Source: JANNRR01 sp031401675 (lineage in GTDB: Bacteria; Pseudomonadota; Alphaproteobacteria; Rhodobacterales; Rhodobacteraceae). Taken from it: 31,724 nt of DNA. The notes under the pieces are model-generated. The model did no database searches and was not told the origin of the DNA. It was given only the letters and a program-made list of their open reading frames with translations. Made by a program: the position numbers and the translations under genes. The DNA lies in NCBI GenBank assembly GCA_031401675.1, contig JANNRR010000108.1, forward strand, positions 1-31,724, read 5' to 3'. This document shows, in pieces, positions 8,560-16,152 of the stretch (position 1 is the first letter of the stretch; each line of letters begins with the position of its first letter).

Positions 8560-9185
8560 AGAGTTTCCGGGTGATCGAGACCTTTGGCTGGGATGGCCGC
8601 GGGTTGGCGCGGGTGCAGCGGCATCTGGCGCGGATGGCGCGGACCTGCGCCCGGCTGGGAATTGCCTTTGAGCCGATGCAGGTGCTGGTGGCGCTGGATG
8701 CGCTGCCAGACCTGGCGCCGGATCTGGGGCCGCTGCGGGTGCGGGCGACGGTGGCGGCGGATGGCTCGGTCGAGGTGACGCAAGCGGCAATGGCCCCGAC
8801 GGGGGCGGTTTGGCGGGTCGGGATTGCCGGCGAACGTCTGCTGTCGGGCGATCCGTGGCTGCGGGTCAAGACCACCGAGCGCGGGCTCTATGACCGGGTC
8901 CGGGCATCGCTGCCCGCCGGTATCGACGAGATGCTGTTTCTGAACGAACGCGGCGAGGTTTGCGAAGGCACAATTACCACCGTCTTCTTTGACGAAGGGC
9001 AGGGGTTGTGCACGCCGCCACTGGCGTGCGGGCTGTTGCCGGGTATCCTGCGGGCGGAATTGCTGGAAAGCGGCAAGTGCCGCGAGGCCGTGCTGCCGGG
9101 TGCGGCGCTGCCAGAGGTGCGGTTATGGGTCGGCAACGCGTTGCGGGGGCTGATCGCGGTGGAACTGGACAGAAAGGCAGCGTGA
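8529..9185 (+). CDS. pabC: aminodeoxychorismate lyase, class IV aminotransferase family
   Basis: A 218-residue PLP enzyme of fold type IV, inferred to release pyruvate from aminodeoxychorismate and give p-aminobenzoate. The PLP lysine is K114 in KTTERGLYD, and the family's glutamate is E146 in EVCEGTIT. The C-terminal VGNALRGLI resembles the usual NSLRGL. The start is a GTG 31 bases inside the end of pabB; a second GTG at 8571 would avoid the overlap and cannot be excluded. Position right after pabB supports the assignment over a branched-chain or D-amino acid aminotransferase. The stop shares a base with the next start (TGATG). Confidence 0.88.
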   Translation: MEGPLCPPDLKSFRVIETFGWDGRGLARVQRHLARMARTCARLGIAFEPMQVLVALDALPDLAPDLGPLRVRATVAADGSVEVTQAAMAPTGAVWRVGIAGERLLSGDPWLRVKTTERGLYDRVRASLPAGIDEMLFLNERGEVCEGTITTVFFDEGQGLCTPPLACGLLPGILRAELLESGKCREAVLPGAALPEVRLWVGNALRGLIAVELDRKAA

Positions 9186-9808
9186 TGGCGGGCTACATTC
9201 TTTACGGACAACCGGGCAGCGGCAACATGGTGGTGGAAGCGGCGTTCGCCGAGGCCGCTATCGCCTATGACATGGTGCGGGTGCAAAAGGCCGGTGACGG
9301 CAGGTTCGATCCGGGGTTTCTGGCGCTGAACCCGCGCGGGCAGGTGCCGGCGCTGAAGCTGCCGGACGGATCGGTGATGACCGAAACGGCGGCGATGCTG
9401 CTGCATCTGGCCGATGCCTTTCCGGCGGCCAAACTGGCCCCGGTGCCCGGGTCACCCGAACGGGCGCAACATGACCGCTGGCTGACCTTTGCCCATGCCA
9501 ACCTGTACGAAGGCATCCTGCGCCTGTTCTATTCCGACCGTTATGCAAGCGAGACCTCGGCTGTACCGGCGGTGAAGGAGGCCGCCCGTCTGTATGTCTT
9601 GCAACATTTCGAGATCTATGAGGCGGCTTTGGGGGCCGGGCCCTTTCATTTTGGCGGCAAGGTGCAGATGCTTGACCTGATGATCTGGATGCTGGCGGGC
9701 TGGGTCGATCAGGCCGCGCTGGCCGCGACCTGTCCGAAAGTATTGCGCCTGTGCGCTGCGGTGTCGGCGCGGCCGGCCATCGGTCCGGTGGCCGCGCGCA
9801 ATTCCTAG
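9185..9808 (+). CDS. glutathione S-transferase family protein
   Basis: A 207-residue cytosolic protein with the two-part GST layout. A thioredoxin-like N-terminal domain has YGQPGSGN near the glutathione site, then LNPRGQVPALKLPDGSVMTETAAML, given here as two short motifs: NPRGQVPALKL and the SNAIL-like TETAA. An all-helical domain follows from about residue 85. The ATG overlaps the pabC stop in TGATG, so translation is probably coupled. A direct link to p-aminobenzoate synthesis is not established, and the substrate is unknown. Confidence 0.88.
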   Translation: MAGYILYGQPGSGNMVVEAAFAEAAIAYDMVRVQKAGDGRFDPGFLALNPRGQVPALKLPDGSVMTETAAMLLHLADAFPAAKLAPVPGSPERAQHDRWLTFAHANLYEGILRLFYSDRYASETSAVPAVKEAARLYVLQHFEIYEAALGAGPFHFGGKVQMLDLMIWMLAGWVDQAALAATCPKVLRLCAAVSARPAIGPVAARNS

Positions 9809-9811
9809 GGC

Positions 9812-10285
9812 TTACTCGGCCGCCTCGACCAGCCGGGTCCGCGTCGGCGGCGGGTACAGATAGTCGCGGGTCAGGGGCACGGCCTCTTGGTCGTGCGCCA
9901 GTTGCACCTGAAACACGCATTGCCGCCCGTAACGGAACGACAGTTCCGAGGCCACCAGGTAATAGCGCCACATCCGGCAGAAGCGTTCGTCATAGATGGC
10001 GCGCACCCGGTCGATGTTGGCCATGAAGCGGTCATGCCAGTGCCGCAGGGTTTCGGCATAGTGCAGCCGCCAGATCTCGATATCGGTGGTCCAGAGCCGC
10101 TCTTTCTCGACCGCCTGGACCAGTTCCGACATTGCCGGCACATAGCCGCCGGGAAAGATGTATTTGGTGACCCACGGGCTGGTGTGGCTGGGCGGCGTGT
10201 TGCGCCCGATGGTGTGGATCAGCGCCACACCATCCGGGGCCAGCCGGTCCGAGACGTTGCGGAAATACTCGCGGTAGTGCGGCAC
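9812..10285 (-). pseudogene. displaced 3' half of the resident CFA synthase gene
   Basis: A G+C-rich fragment of 157 codons homologous to the C-terminal part of cyclopropane-fatty-acid synthase, colinear with residues 255-412 of the full gene next door (PHYREYF, HTIG, IFPGGYVP, WRLHYAETL, ending EAAE). Homology begins abruptly at the PHYREYF codons. Immediately upstream is AT-rich unrelated DNA with an in-frame TAA. It lacks the SAM-binding domain and cannot be an active enzyme on its own. Base composition matches the 5' half of the intact gene, so this is most simply the original 3' end, cut off by the insertion at 10286 onward. Confidence 0.88.
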
Positions 10286-11500
10286 TTATACATCTCTGGC
10301 AATAGAACTATTTAAAATCAAAGTCGAAAGCGTAAATGAGACCAGCCAGCCAAAAAACGCACAGTGCTAAGAAAAAACAATGAGTTAGGTGCCTAAGGAC
10401 CTGAATTCTCCCAGGCTGCACAAATCGGCTCAACAGTCTTGCAGTGACCGTATCCGCTAACTCACTAGAAAATTCCTTGATTGCAACTATGATTTGCCGT
10501 TGAACACTGTTCATCAGTATGTATGCGGAAAGTGCACCCGCATTATATATAATTCCGATAACAGAAATTGCAAATAAAGAAGCTGTTAGGACCATGATCT
10601 GATTGGCGCTATTCGAGGTAGGATCTAACCCTTCGCGCTGAAAGTAGATCAAAGAGAAGCCCGCGGCCAAAGAAGCGTTCCAAGCGAAGGTCATCGCGGC
10701 CAGTTGAAAATAGGTTGGCCAGAGGACCCGGCCGGTTTCAAGCAGTTGGCCAAAGTCTGCTTCTGAACTTGACTTGGAGATTGTGACAGAGTCAGTCGAG
10801 TTGTCCGGATGCATATCGCGTTTCTCGGTTACGTTCGGTTCTGGTCTTACTCACTCAGTCGCCGGAACCACCTCTCGCTCCCCACGTGCGGCCTAGCCTT
10901 TAGCAAATAACCCTACTCGGCTGCTGTGTCGCGCAAGATTTCCACTCTGCTCAAGTCTTGGTACAAATAGTCCCTGATGATCGGAACCGTGTCAAGTTTC
11001 TTCGACAGTTGCACTTGATACACAACCTGTAGTCCCACCTCAAAACATACACGCATTGAAAGGAGGTAGTAGCGCCACATTCGGCAAAACCTTTCGTCGT
11101 AGATCGCCCGAGCTCGATCTATATTTGCGACGAACCGGTCATGCCAGATGCGAAGAGTTTCAGCGTAGTGCAAGCGCCATACTTCGACGTCGCAAGTCAA
11201 AAGTCCTTCCTTTTCAACCGCTTTCATCATTTCTGATATTGCCGGGACATAGCCTCCAGGAAAAATATATTTAAGCATCCATTGACTGCTAACCCCGGGG
11301 GGGCGAGACCTTCCGATCGTGTGGATCAGCGCAACGCCGTCATTGTCGAGTTTTTCTTCAACATGACGGAAGTACTCACGATAGTGCGGTGCCCCGACGT
11401 GCTCGAACATTCCGACCGATATGATCCGGTCAAATATCCCTGTAACGCTACGGTAGTCCGTAAAACGAAACTCCACCCGATCAGCCAGCCCGGCACGTAA
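10286..11500. other. AT-rich imported tract inside the CFA synthase locus
   Basis: From 10286 to about 11500 composition drops visibly: 25 of 60 bases at 10321-10380 are G or C, against about two thirds in flanking genes. The tract holds a small membrane-protein gene, a spacer, and the last ~190 codons of the CFA synthase in an AT-richer style. The left edge is sharp, at the PHYREYF codons of the displaced fragment. The right edge is blurred within the conserved coding sequence, as expected for a homologous crossover. Confidence 0.75.
10308..10814 (-). CDS. small membrane protein of unknown function
   Basis: A 168-residue protein with a polar, Ser/Asp-rich N-terminus and three likely membrane segments (about 37-57, 73-101 and 144-163). 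I do not recognise a family. Composition is AT-rich, like the imported tract that contains it. It starts 98 bases after the stop of the chimeric CFA synthase on the same strand, so it may be co-transcribed, as it presumably was in the donor. No strong ribosome-binding site precedes the ATG. It is a coherent open frame, but its function is unknown. Confidence 0.6.
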   Translation of the reverse strand: MHPDNSTDSVTISKSSSEADFGQLLETGRVLWPTYFQLAAMTFAWNASLAAGFSLIYFQREGLDPTSNSANQIMVLTASLFAISVIGIIYNAGALSAYILMNSVQRQIIVAIKEFSSELADTVTARLLSRFVQPGRIQVLRHLTHCFFLALCVFWLAGLIYAFDFDFK

Positions 11501-12151
11501 GGCGCGGGCGTTGGCCAGTTTGTATTGTTCTTCGCTGAGCGTCACCCCCAGCACGCGGACGCCGTAGTCCCGGGCCAGAGTCAGCGCCAGCCCGCCCCAG
11601 CCGCAGCCGATATCCAGCACGCGCATGCCGGGCTGCAGCCGCAACTTGGCGGCGATGTGCGCCTTTTTCTGCGCCTGCGCCTGTTCCAGCGTGTCGCCGG
11701 TGCTTTTGAAGTAGGCGCAGGAATACTGCCGGTCGACATCGAGGAACAGATCGTAAAGCGCGCCCGACAGATCGTAATGATGCGCCACATTGGCCCGGGC
11801 GCGCTGCACCGGGTTGAACTGCGACAGGTGCCGCAGCGCCGAGCGGGCAGTGTTCAACGAGCGTTGCCACCAGACTGGGTTTGTCGCTGCGAAATTGCAA
11901 ATCATTAACTTAAGAAATGCGTAAAGATCGTCGCCGTCGATGGTCATCGTGCCGTTCATGTAGGCCTCGCCGACATGCAAATCGGGGTTGCGGACCAGCT
12001 TGGCGACCAGATCAGGGTCCTTCAGATGCACCGTCACCTGTGGCGCGGTGCCGTCGCCGTGGCGCAGCACGCGACCGCCGGGCAGATGCACGTAAAGCGT
12101 GCCCTTGCGGATCAAAACCCCCAGCATGTGATCGAGCAGACCATCCCACAT
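10913..12151 (-). CDS. cfa: cyclopropane-fatty-acyl-phospholipid synthase, mosaic gene
   Basis: A SAM-dependent enzyme (412 residues) that adds a methylene bridge to unsaturated acyl chains of membrane lipids. The N-terminal lipid-binding part is followed by the methyltransferase core with VLDIGCGWGG (178-187). YSCAYF carries C145. E250 (MFEHVG), H277 (IHTIG) and Y329 (LHYAETL) sit where the bicarbonate-binding and catalytic residues lie in the family. The ATG at 12151 follows a GGGGGG run; a longer frame upstream looks non-coding. The 5' part is G+C-rich and native. Codons after about residue 215, plus a patch at residues 73-92 (11876-11935), are AT-richer. The gene is therefore a chimera of resident and imported alleles. 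All key residues are kept, so it is probably active. Confidence 0.9.
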   Translation of the reverse strand: MWDGLLDHMLGVLIRKGTLYVHLPGGRVLRHGDGTAPQVTVHLKDPDLVAKLVRNPDLHVGEAYMNGTMTIDGDDLYAFLKLMICNFAATNPVWWQRSLNTARSALRHLSQFNPVQRARANVAHHYDLSGALYDLFLDVDRQYSCAYFKSTGDTLEQAQAQKKAHIAAKLRLQPGMRVLDIGCGWGGLALTLARDYGVRVLGVTLSEEQYKLANARALRAGLADRVEFRFTDYRSVTGIFDRIISVGMFEHVGAPHYREYFRHVEEKLDNDGVALIHTIGRSRPPGVSSQWMLKYIFPGGYVPAISEMMKAVEKEGLLTCDVEVWRLHYAETLRIWHDRFVANIDRARAIYDERFCRMWRYYLLSMRVCFEVGLQVVYQVQLSKKLDTVPIIRDYLYQDLSRVEILRDTAAE

Positions 12152-12391
12152 GGCACACCCCCCCTTTGGTCGCGGTCGTCCATCCCACCTTGTCACCGGC
12201 CATCCGCCGGGCCAGCCCACCCCTGGGCCGGACCAGTCTGCCTGAATTCGCGGAAAAATCAAGATTTCCCGTTCGGGCCCGGACGGCGTGGGCAAAACCT
12301 CTGTCGCGGGCAGGCGGGGCGTCGGCTTTGGCCGCTTCCGGCGGGGGCAGTGCGGAACGGGATCGCCGGGCTGTGCCGCCCCCGGCCGCCC

Positions 12392-12420
12392 TTGACTTCC
12401 GCAGGCTCAGGGGCTTTCTG
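12392..12420 (+). promoter_or_regulatory. possible aspS promoter (-35 only clear)
   Basis: TTGACT at 12392-12397 lies 60 bases upstream of the aspS ATG, in the 305-bp divergent spacer with cfa. The expected -10 window (12415-12420, TTTCTG) matches poorly, so only the -35 box is persuasive. Confidence 0.25.
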
Positions 12421-12456
12421 GCGCGCAATGTTTCACGCCCTTTGAAGGGGACGCCC

Positions 12457-14400
12457 ATGCATGTCTACCGCAGCCATACCTGCGCCGAACTGAACGCGCG
12501 CCATGTCGGCGAGGGCGTTCGCCTGTCGGGCTGGGTGCACCGGGTGCGCGACCATGGCGGCGTCCTGTTCATCGACCTGCGCGACCATTACGGCATCACC
12601 CAGGTGATCGCCGATGCCGACAGCCCGGCCTTTGCCGATGTGGGCCGGGTGCGCGCCGAATGGGTGGTGCGGATCGACGGCCGGGTCAAGGCGCGGGAGG
12701 CGGCGCTGGTCAACCCGAAGATTTTGACCGGCGAGATCGAGGTTTACGTGACCGGGCTGGACGTGCTGGGGGCGGCGGACGAGTTGCCGATGCCGGTGTT
12801 CGGCGATGTCGATTACCCCGAGGAAACGCGGCTGACCTACCGGTTTCTCGACCTGCGCCGGGAAAAGCTGCACGGCAACATGATGTTGCGGTCTAGGGTC
12901 GTGCAGTCGATGCGGCGGCGGATGTGGGATCAGGGCTTTACCGAGTTCCAGACGCCGATCATCACTGCGTCGTCGCCAGAAGGCGCGCGGGACTTTCTGG
13001 TGCCGTCGCGTTTGCATCCGGGCAAATTCTATGCGCTGCCGCAGGCGCCGCAGCAGTTCAAGCAACTGATCATGGTGGCAGGGTTTGACCGCTATTTCCA
13101 GATCGCGCCGTGTTTCCGCGATGAGGATCCGCGCGCCGACCGCTCGCCGACCGATTTCTATCAGCTGGACATCGAGATGAGTTTTGTCGAGCAGGCGGAT
13201 GTGTTTGCCGCCGTGCAGCCGGTGATTGCGGGGGTGTTTGAGGAGTTCGGGCAGGGGCGGCGCGTCGATGCCGACTGGCCGCTGATCTCGTACCGGGACA
13301 GTTTCAAGTGGTATGGGTCCGACAAGCCGGATTTACGCAACCCGATCCGGATGCAGGATGTGTCGGAGCATTTCGCGGGGTCGGGGTTTGCGATTTTCGC
13401 CAAGCTGCTGGAGGTGGCGGGGAACGAGGTGCGGGCGATACCGGCGCCGGGCGGGACTCGTAAGTTCTGTGACCGGATGAACGCCTTCGCGCAGAAAGAA
13501 GGTCTGCCGGGGATGGGGTTCATCTTCTGGCGGGCCAAAGAATCGACGCCGGATGCGATTGACCTCATAGTTCGCGCTTTGATTGGCGAAGCAAAATACG
13601 ACGAAATCAGAGCGCTAGAAGCGGTAGGTCGAGCCGCGGAGGGCAAGTTGAAGATCCTCACAGCTATCGATGACGGAGATTTGGAACGAGTAACCTTTCT
13701 TATGGATGCCTACTTTGGTCCGCATGAAGCCGCTGGAATTGCCAAGAACCTCGAACCAGAACGGGTCGAAGCCATCCGCCAGCAACTCGGTCTCGGCATT
13801 GGTGATGCCGCCTTCTTCCTCGGCGGCAAGCCCGAGCAATTTGAGAGTTTCGCCGGCAAGGCGCGCAACGAGATCGGGCGGGAGTTGGGGTTGACCGAGA
13901 CGGACCGGTTCGCTTTTGCCTGGATTGTCGACTTTCCGATGTACGAGCGGACGGCGGAGGGCAAGATCGACTTTTCCCACAACCCGTTCTCGATGCCGCA
14001 AGGGGGCCTTGAGGCGCTGCAGGGGGACCCGCTGCAGGTCTATGCCTATCAGTATGATCTGGCGTGCAACGGCTATGAGCTGATTTCGGGCGGCATCCGC
14101 AACCACAAGCCCGAGATCATGTTCAAGGCGTTCGAACTGGCCGGATATCCGGCGGGCGAAGTGGAAAAGCGCTTTGGCGGCATGGTGAAAGCCTTCCGCT
14201 ACGGCGCGCCGCCGCACGGGGGATGCGCCGCCGGAATCGACCGGATCGTCATGCTGCTGGCCGACGAGGCCAACATCCGCGAGGTCATCATGTTCCCGAT
14301 GAACCAGCGCGCCGAGGATCTGCTGATGGGGGCACCAAGCGAGCCGACCAATGCGCAGTTGCGCGAGTTGGGGTTAAGGGTGATGCCGAAGGAGGCATGA
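12457..14400 (+). CDS. aspS: aspartyl-tRNA synthetase with an extra internal segment
   Basis: This class II synthetase charges tRNA-Asp, and in many alphaproteobacteria also tRNA-Asn. The N-terminal OB-fold anticodon domain opens with RLSGWVHRVRDHGG. Motif 2 is FRDEDPRADR (from residue 220). Motif 3 is GCAAGIDR (589-596). The GAD insertion domain lies between motifs 2 and 3. The product has 647 residues, whereas relatives I remember are about 590. The excess lies at residues 360-423, between GMGFIFWR and EAAGIAKNLEPER, where the usual linker is about 8 residues. That segment is in frame and AT-richer. Catalytic motifs are intact. The stop overlaps the restriction endonuclease start (ATGA). 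Confidence 0.96.
   Translation: MHVYRSHTCAELNARHVGEGVRLSGWVHRVRDHGGVLFIDLRDHYGITQVIADADSPAFADVGRVRAEWVVRIDGRVKAREAALVNPKILTGEIEVYVTGLDVLGAADELPMPVFGDVDYPEETRLTYRFLDLRREKLHGNMMLRSRVVQSMRRRMWDQGFTEFQTPIITASSPEGARDFLVPSRLHPGKFYALPQAPQQFKQLIMVAGFDRYFQIAPCFRDEDPRADRSPTDFYQLDIEMSFVEQADVFAAVQPVIAGVFEEFGQGRRVDADWPLISYRDSFKWYGSDKPDLRNPIRMQDVSEHFAGSGFAIFAKLLEVAGNEVRAIPAPGGTRKFCDRMNAFAQKEGLPGMGFIFWRAKESTPDAIDLIVRALIGEAKYDEIRALEAVGRAAEGKLKILTAIDDGDLERVTFLMDAYFGPHEAAGIAKNLEPERVEAIRQQLGLGIGDAAFFLGGKPEQFESFAGKARNEIGRELGLTETDRFAFAWIVDFPMYERTAEGKIDFSHNPFSMPQGGLEALQGDPLQVYAYQYDLACNGYELISGGIRNHKPEIMFKAFELAGYPAGEVEKRFGGMVKAFRYGAPPHGGCAAGIDRIVMLLADEANIREVIMFPMNQRAEDLLMGAPSEPTNAQLRELGLRVMPKEA
13534..13725 (+). other. 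AT-richer in-frame insert in aspS
   Basis: These 64 codons replace a short linker of the GAD domain. They use codons rare in the surrounding gene (ATA, AGA, CTA, GTA, CGA, ACA). In 13561-13620, 28 of 60 bases are G or C, against 41 of 60 in 13201-13260. The altered codon style continues to about 13830, through a part that aligns normally with other AspRS. This points to an imported allele segment rather than a bare insertion. The peptide looks helical and charged; I recognise no domain. I see no terminal repeats. Confidence 0.7.
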
Positions 14401-15203
14401 TGCTGGCGGCGCTGCGGGATCTGGGCTTTGACGTACTGGCCAGAAACCACGCCGAGGCCATTCTGGCCTTCGATTTCCCGAATGAGCTTGGCGAAGTGGT
14501 TGGTGCGCTGGCGGGCTACCGCATCGGCATGGCCGAGATCATCGGCGGTGGTGGCGGCGAAAGCGGGCAGACACAGCGGCTGCGCCATGCCCTGCACGAC
14601 ATCGGCTGGCGCAAGCACAAGTTCGTGGTGCAGACCATCGTCGACGGGCGTGAACGCGAAGCGACCAGCCACGAGGTGGACCATGTGCGCTTTGCTCCGC
14701 AGGGCGGGCTGGCGCTGGAGATCGAATGGAACAACAAGGACCCGTTCTTTGACCGCGATCTGGAAAACTTTCAGCGGCTGCATGCGCAGTCGGCGATCAG
14801 TCTGGGGATTGTGATCACCAGGGGGCGGTCGCTGCAGGATGCGCTGTACGATCGGATCTGCTGCTGGATGCAGGCGCAGGGGCTGGAAGGCGAAGGCGAT
14901 CTGGACCGGTTGGGGATCGGCGAACGTACGGCTGCGCAACGCCGCGCGGTGGCGATGCAGGTGGAACGCGGGGTGCCGTTTGCCGAAGCCTTTGCCCGCA
15001 AGTTCATGGCCGACAAGTTCGGCGCGGCGACGACGCACTGGGCGAAACTGGAGGACAGGGTGCAACGCGGGGTCGGAAATCCCTGCCCGCTGTTGCTGAT
15101 CGGATTGCCGGCCAGCGTCCTGAGCGATGGCGTGCCGGCGAAGCCGCACACGGGCGACGATGATCTGTTCGGGTACTATTCGGCCGCCAGACCCGAGTTG
15201 TAG
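14397..15203 (+). CDS. type II restriction endonuclease, BglII family
   Basis: A 268-residue protein resembling BglII-type endonucleases (PD-(D/E)XK-like, palindrome cutters). Recognisable stretches are NELGEVVGAL and GGGGESGQTQRLRHAL (about 29-65), SHEVDHV, then LALEIEWNNKDPFFDRDLEN (105-124). D95, E108 and E110 are the likely metal ligands, by analogy with D84/E93/Q95 of BglII. The ATG at 14397 (or the adjacent one at 14400) overlaps the aspS stop as ATGA, with GGAGG just before, so it appears translationally coupled to aspS. Its 3' end overlaps the convergent methyltransferase gene by 28 bp. The recognition site cannot be inferred; G+C content is native-like. Confidence 0.82.
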   Translation: MMLAALRDLGFDVLARNHAEAILAFDFPNELGEVVGALAGYRIGMAEIIGGGGGESGQTQRLRHALHDIGWRKHKFVVQTIVDGREREATSHEVDHVRFAPQGGLALEIEWNNKDPFFDRDLENFQRLHAQSAISLGIVITRGRSLQDALYDRICCWMQAQGLEGEGDLDRLGIGERTAAQRRAVAMQVERGVPFAEAFARKFMADKFGAATTHWAKLEDRVQRGVGNPCPLLLIGLPASVLSDGVPAKPHTGDDDLFGYYSAARPEL

Positions 15204-15808
15204 CTGTAGGTCGTCCAGTCCGGCTTGTAGTCGGCGTCGGCCTGATTGCCCCAGACGGTCCAGCCCGGGCGGGTGCCGCGACCGAACAGTTCCAGGTAAG
15301 GTCCCCAGGAGCAGGCTTCGATCAGATCGTACTGCTCATCCGGTTTGCGCGAGTGTTCGCGTTTGCGGGTGCCGATGAAATTGACCTGACGGCGGCCGGG
15401 GGCTAGCGTGCGGGCCTGTCTGCCGCGGGTGCCGAACAGGATCACCTCGGTCACATTGCGGAAGTAAAAGCCGACACCGCGCCCGTCAGAGCCGCCGTCC
15501 TTGCGCTGTTTGTGCCAGATCAGGTTGGATTTGTACTCGAACCCCCAGGCTTGCAGTACGCGCAGCCCATCGGGCAGCAGCGCATTCGGCACCCACAGAT
15601 AGCAGTGCGCCCGGTCCTGCAGATGCTCGGCCACCGGCAGGGCGCAGATCGCATCCAGTGTCAGCGTCGGATAGCGCGACAGCCGCTTGTGTTCCGGTGC
15701 TACCTTGCCGGTGCGATTCGTGAAACGCCACGGCGGGTCGGCTAACAGGCAGCCAAAGCGGTCGCCCCGCAGGAAATCGCGCATATCTTGTGAGGGACTG
15801 GTTGTCAT
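15176..15808 (-). CDS. MT-A70 family DNA adenine methyltransferase
   Basis: A protein of about 210 residues with the DPPW catalytic motif (24-27 from the chosen start) and the MT-A70 fold, including CYLWVPNALLPDGL, GFEYKSNLIWHK and NVTEVILFGTRG. It should transfer a methyl group from SAM to N6 of adenine. M.MunI-like enzymes of this family protect host DNA in type II systems. Placed tail to tail with the BglII-type endonuclease, it is the obvious candidate for its modification partner. The start is uncertain: ATGs at 15889, 15817 and 15808 are all in frame, none has a strong ribosome-binding site, and the first ~27 codons look non-coding. Confidence 0.85.
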   Translation of the reverse strand: MTTSPSQDMRDFLRGDRFGCLLADPPWRFTNRTGKVAPEHKRLSRYPTLTLDAICALPVAEHLQDRAHCYLWVPNALLPDGLRVLQAWGFEYKSNLIWHKQRKDGGSDGRGVGFYFRNVTEVILFGTRGRQARTLAPGRRQVNFIGTRKREHSRKPDEQYDLIEACSWGPYLELFGRGTRPGWTVWGNQADADYKPDWTTYSYNSGLAAE

Positions 15809-15876
15809 ATCCAACATCTTGAAGGTCCAGCTGTGCCCGTGCAAGTGAACATTACGGGAACGAAGGTAAAGAAACA

Positions 15877-16044
15877 ATGGACAAGACATGCGGTGTCACG
15901 GGCAGGGCCGGGCTTGCGTCGGGGGAGGGCGAGTGGAACCGGGCCTTTGGCGCGGAATTCCGGGTTTCGCGGGCCATAGGTGCTGCGGCAGGGGCGGCAG
16001 TTCTGGCGGGAATCCGCTTTCGTGCGGTGGTAACGCGGTTCTGA
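15877..16044 (+). CDS. possible 55-residue small protein
   Basis: In the roughly 340-bp spacer between the methyltransferase and DUF1800 genes, an ATG at 15877 opens 55 codons. GAAGG lies 10 bases upstream. The product is basic, with a hydrophobic alanine-rich stretch near residues 33-46. There is no recognised family, and chance is a real alternative. Otherwise I see nothing in this spacer except the presumed divergent promoters. Confidence 0.25.
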   Translation: MDKTCGVTGRAGLASGEGEWNRAFGAEFRVSRAIGAAAGAAVLAGIRFRAVVTRF

Positions 16045-16152
16045 AGCGCGCAGAATCGCGGCATCTGCCATAGGATGCGACGGAACCGGGCGGCAGCGCC
16101 GTTGGTCCGGACGGACAAATCAACTGGCGGGGACGGCAATGGGCTGGGCAGG

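Noticed and set aside
9612..10077. AGATCT sites at 9612 and 10072 as evidence of the nuclease's target
   Set aside because: Family membership does not fix recognition sequence, and a few chance hexamers say nothing about specificity.
13534..13725. Intein or IS inside aspS
   Set aside because: The segment is far too short, lacks splice-junction residues, transposase and terminal repeats, and stays in frame.
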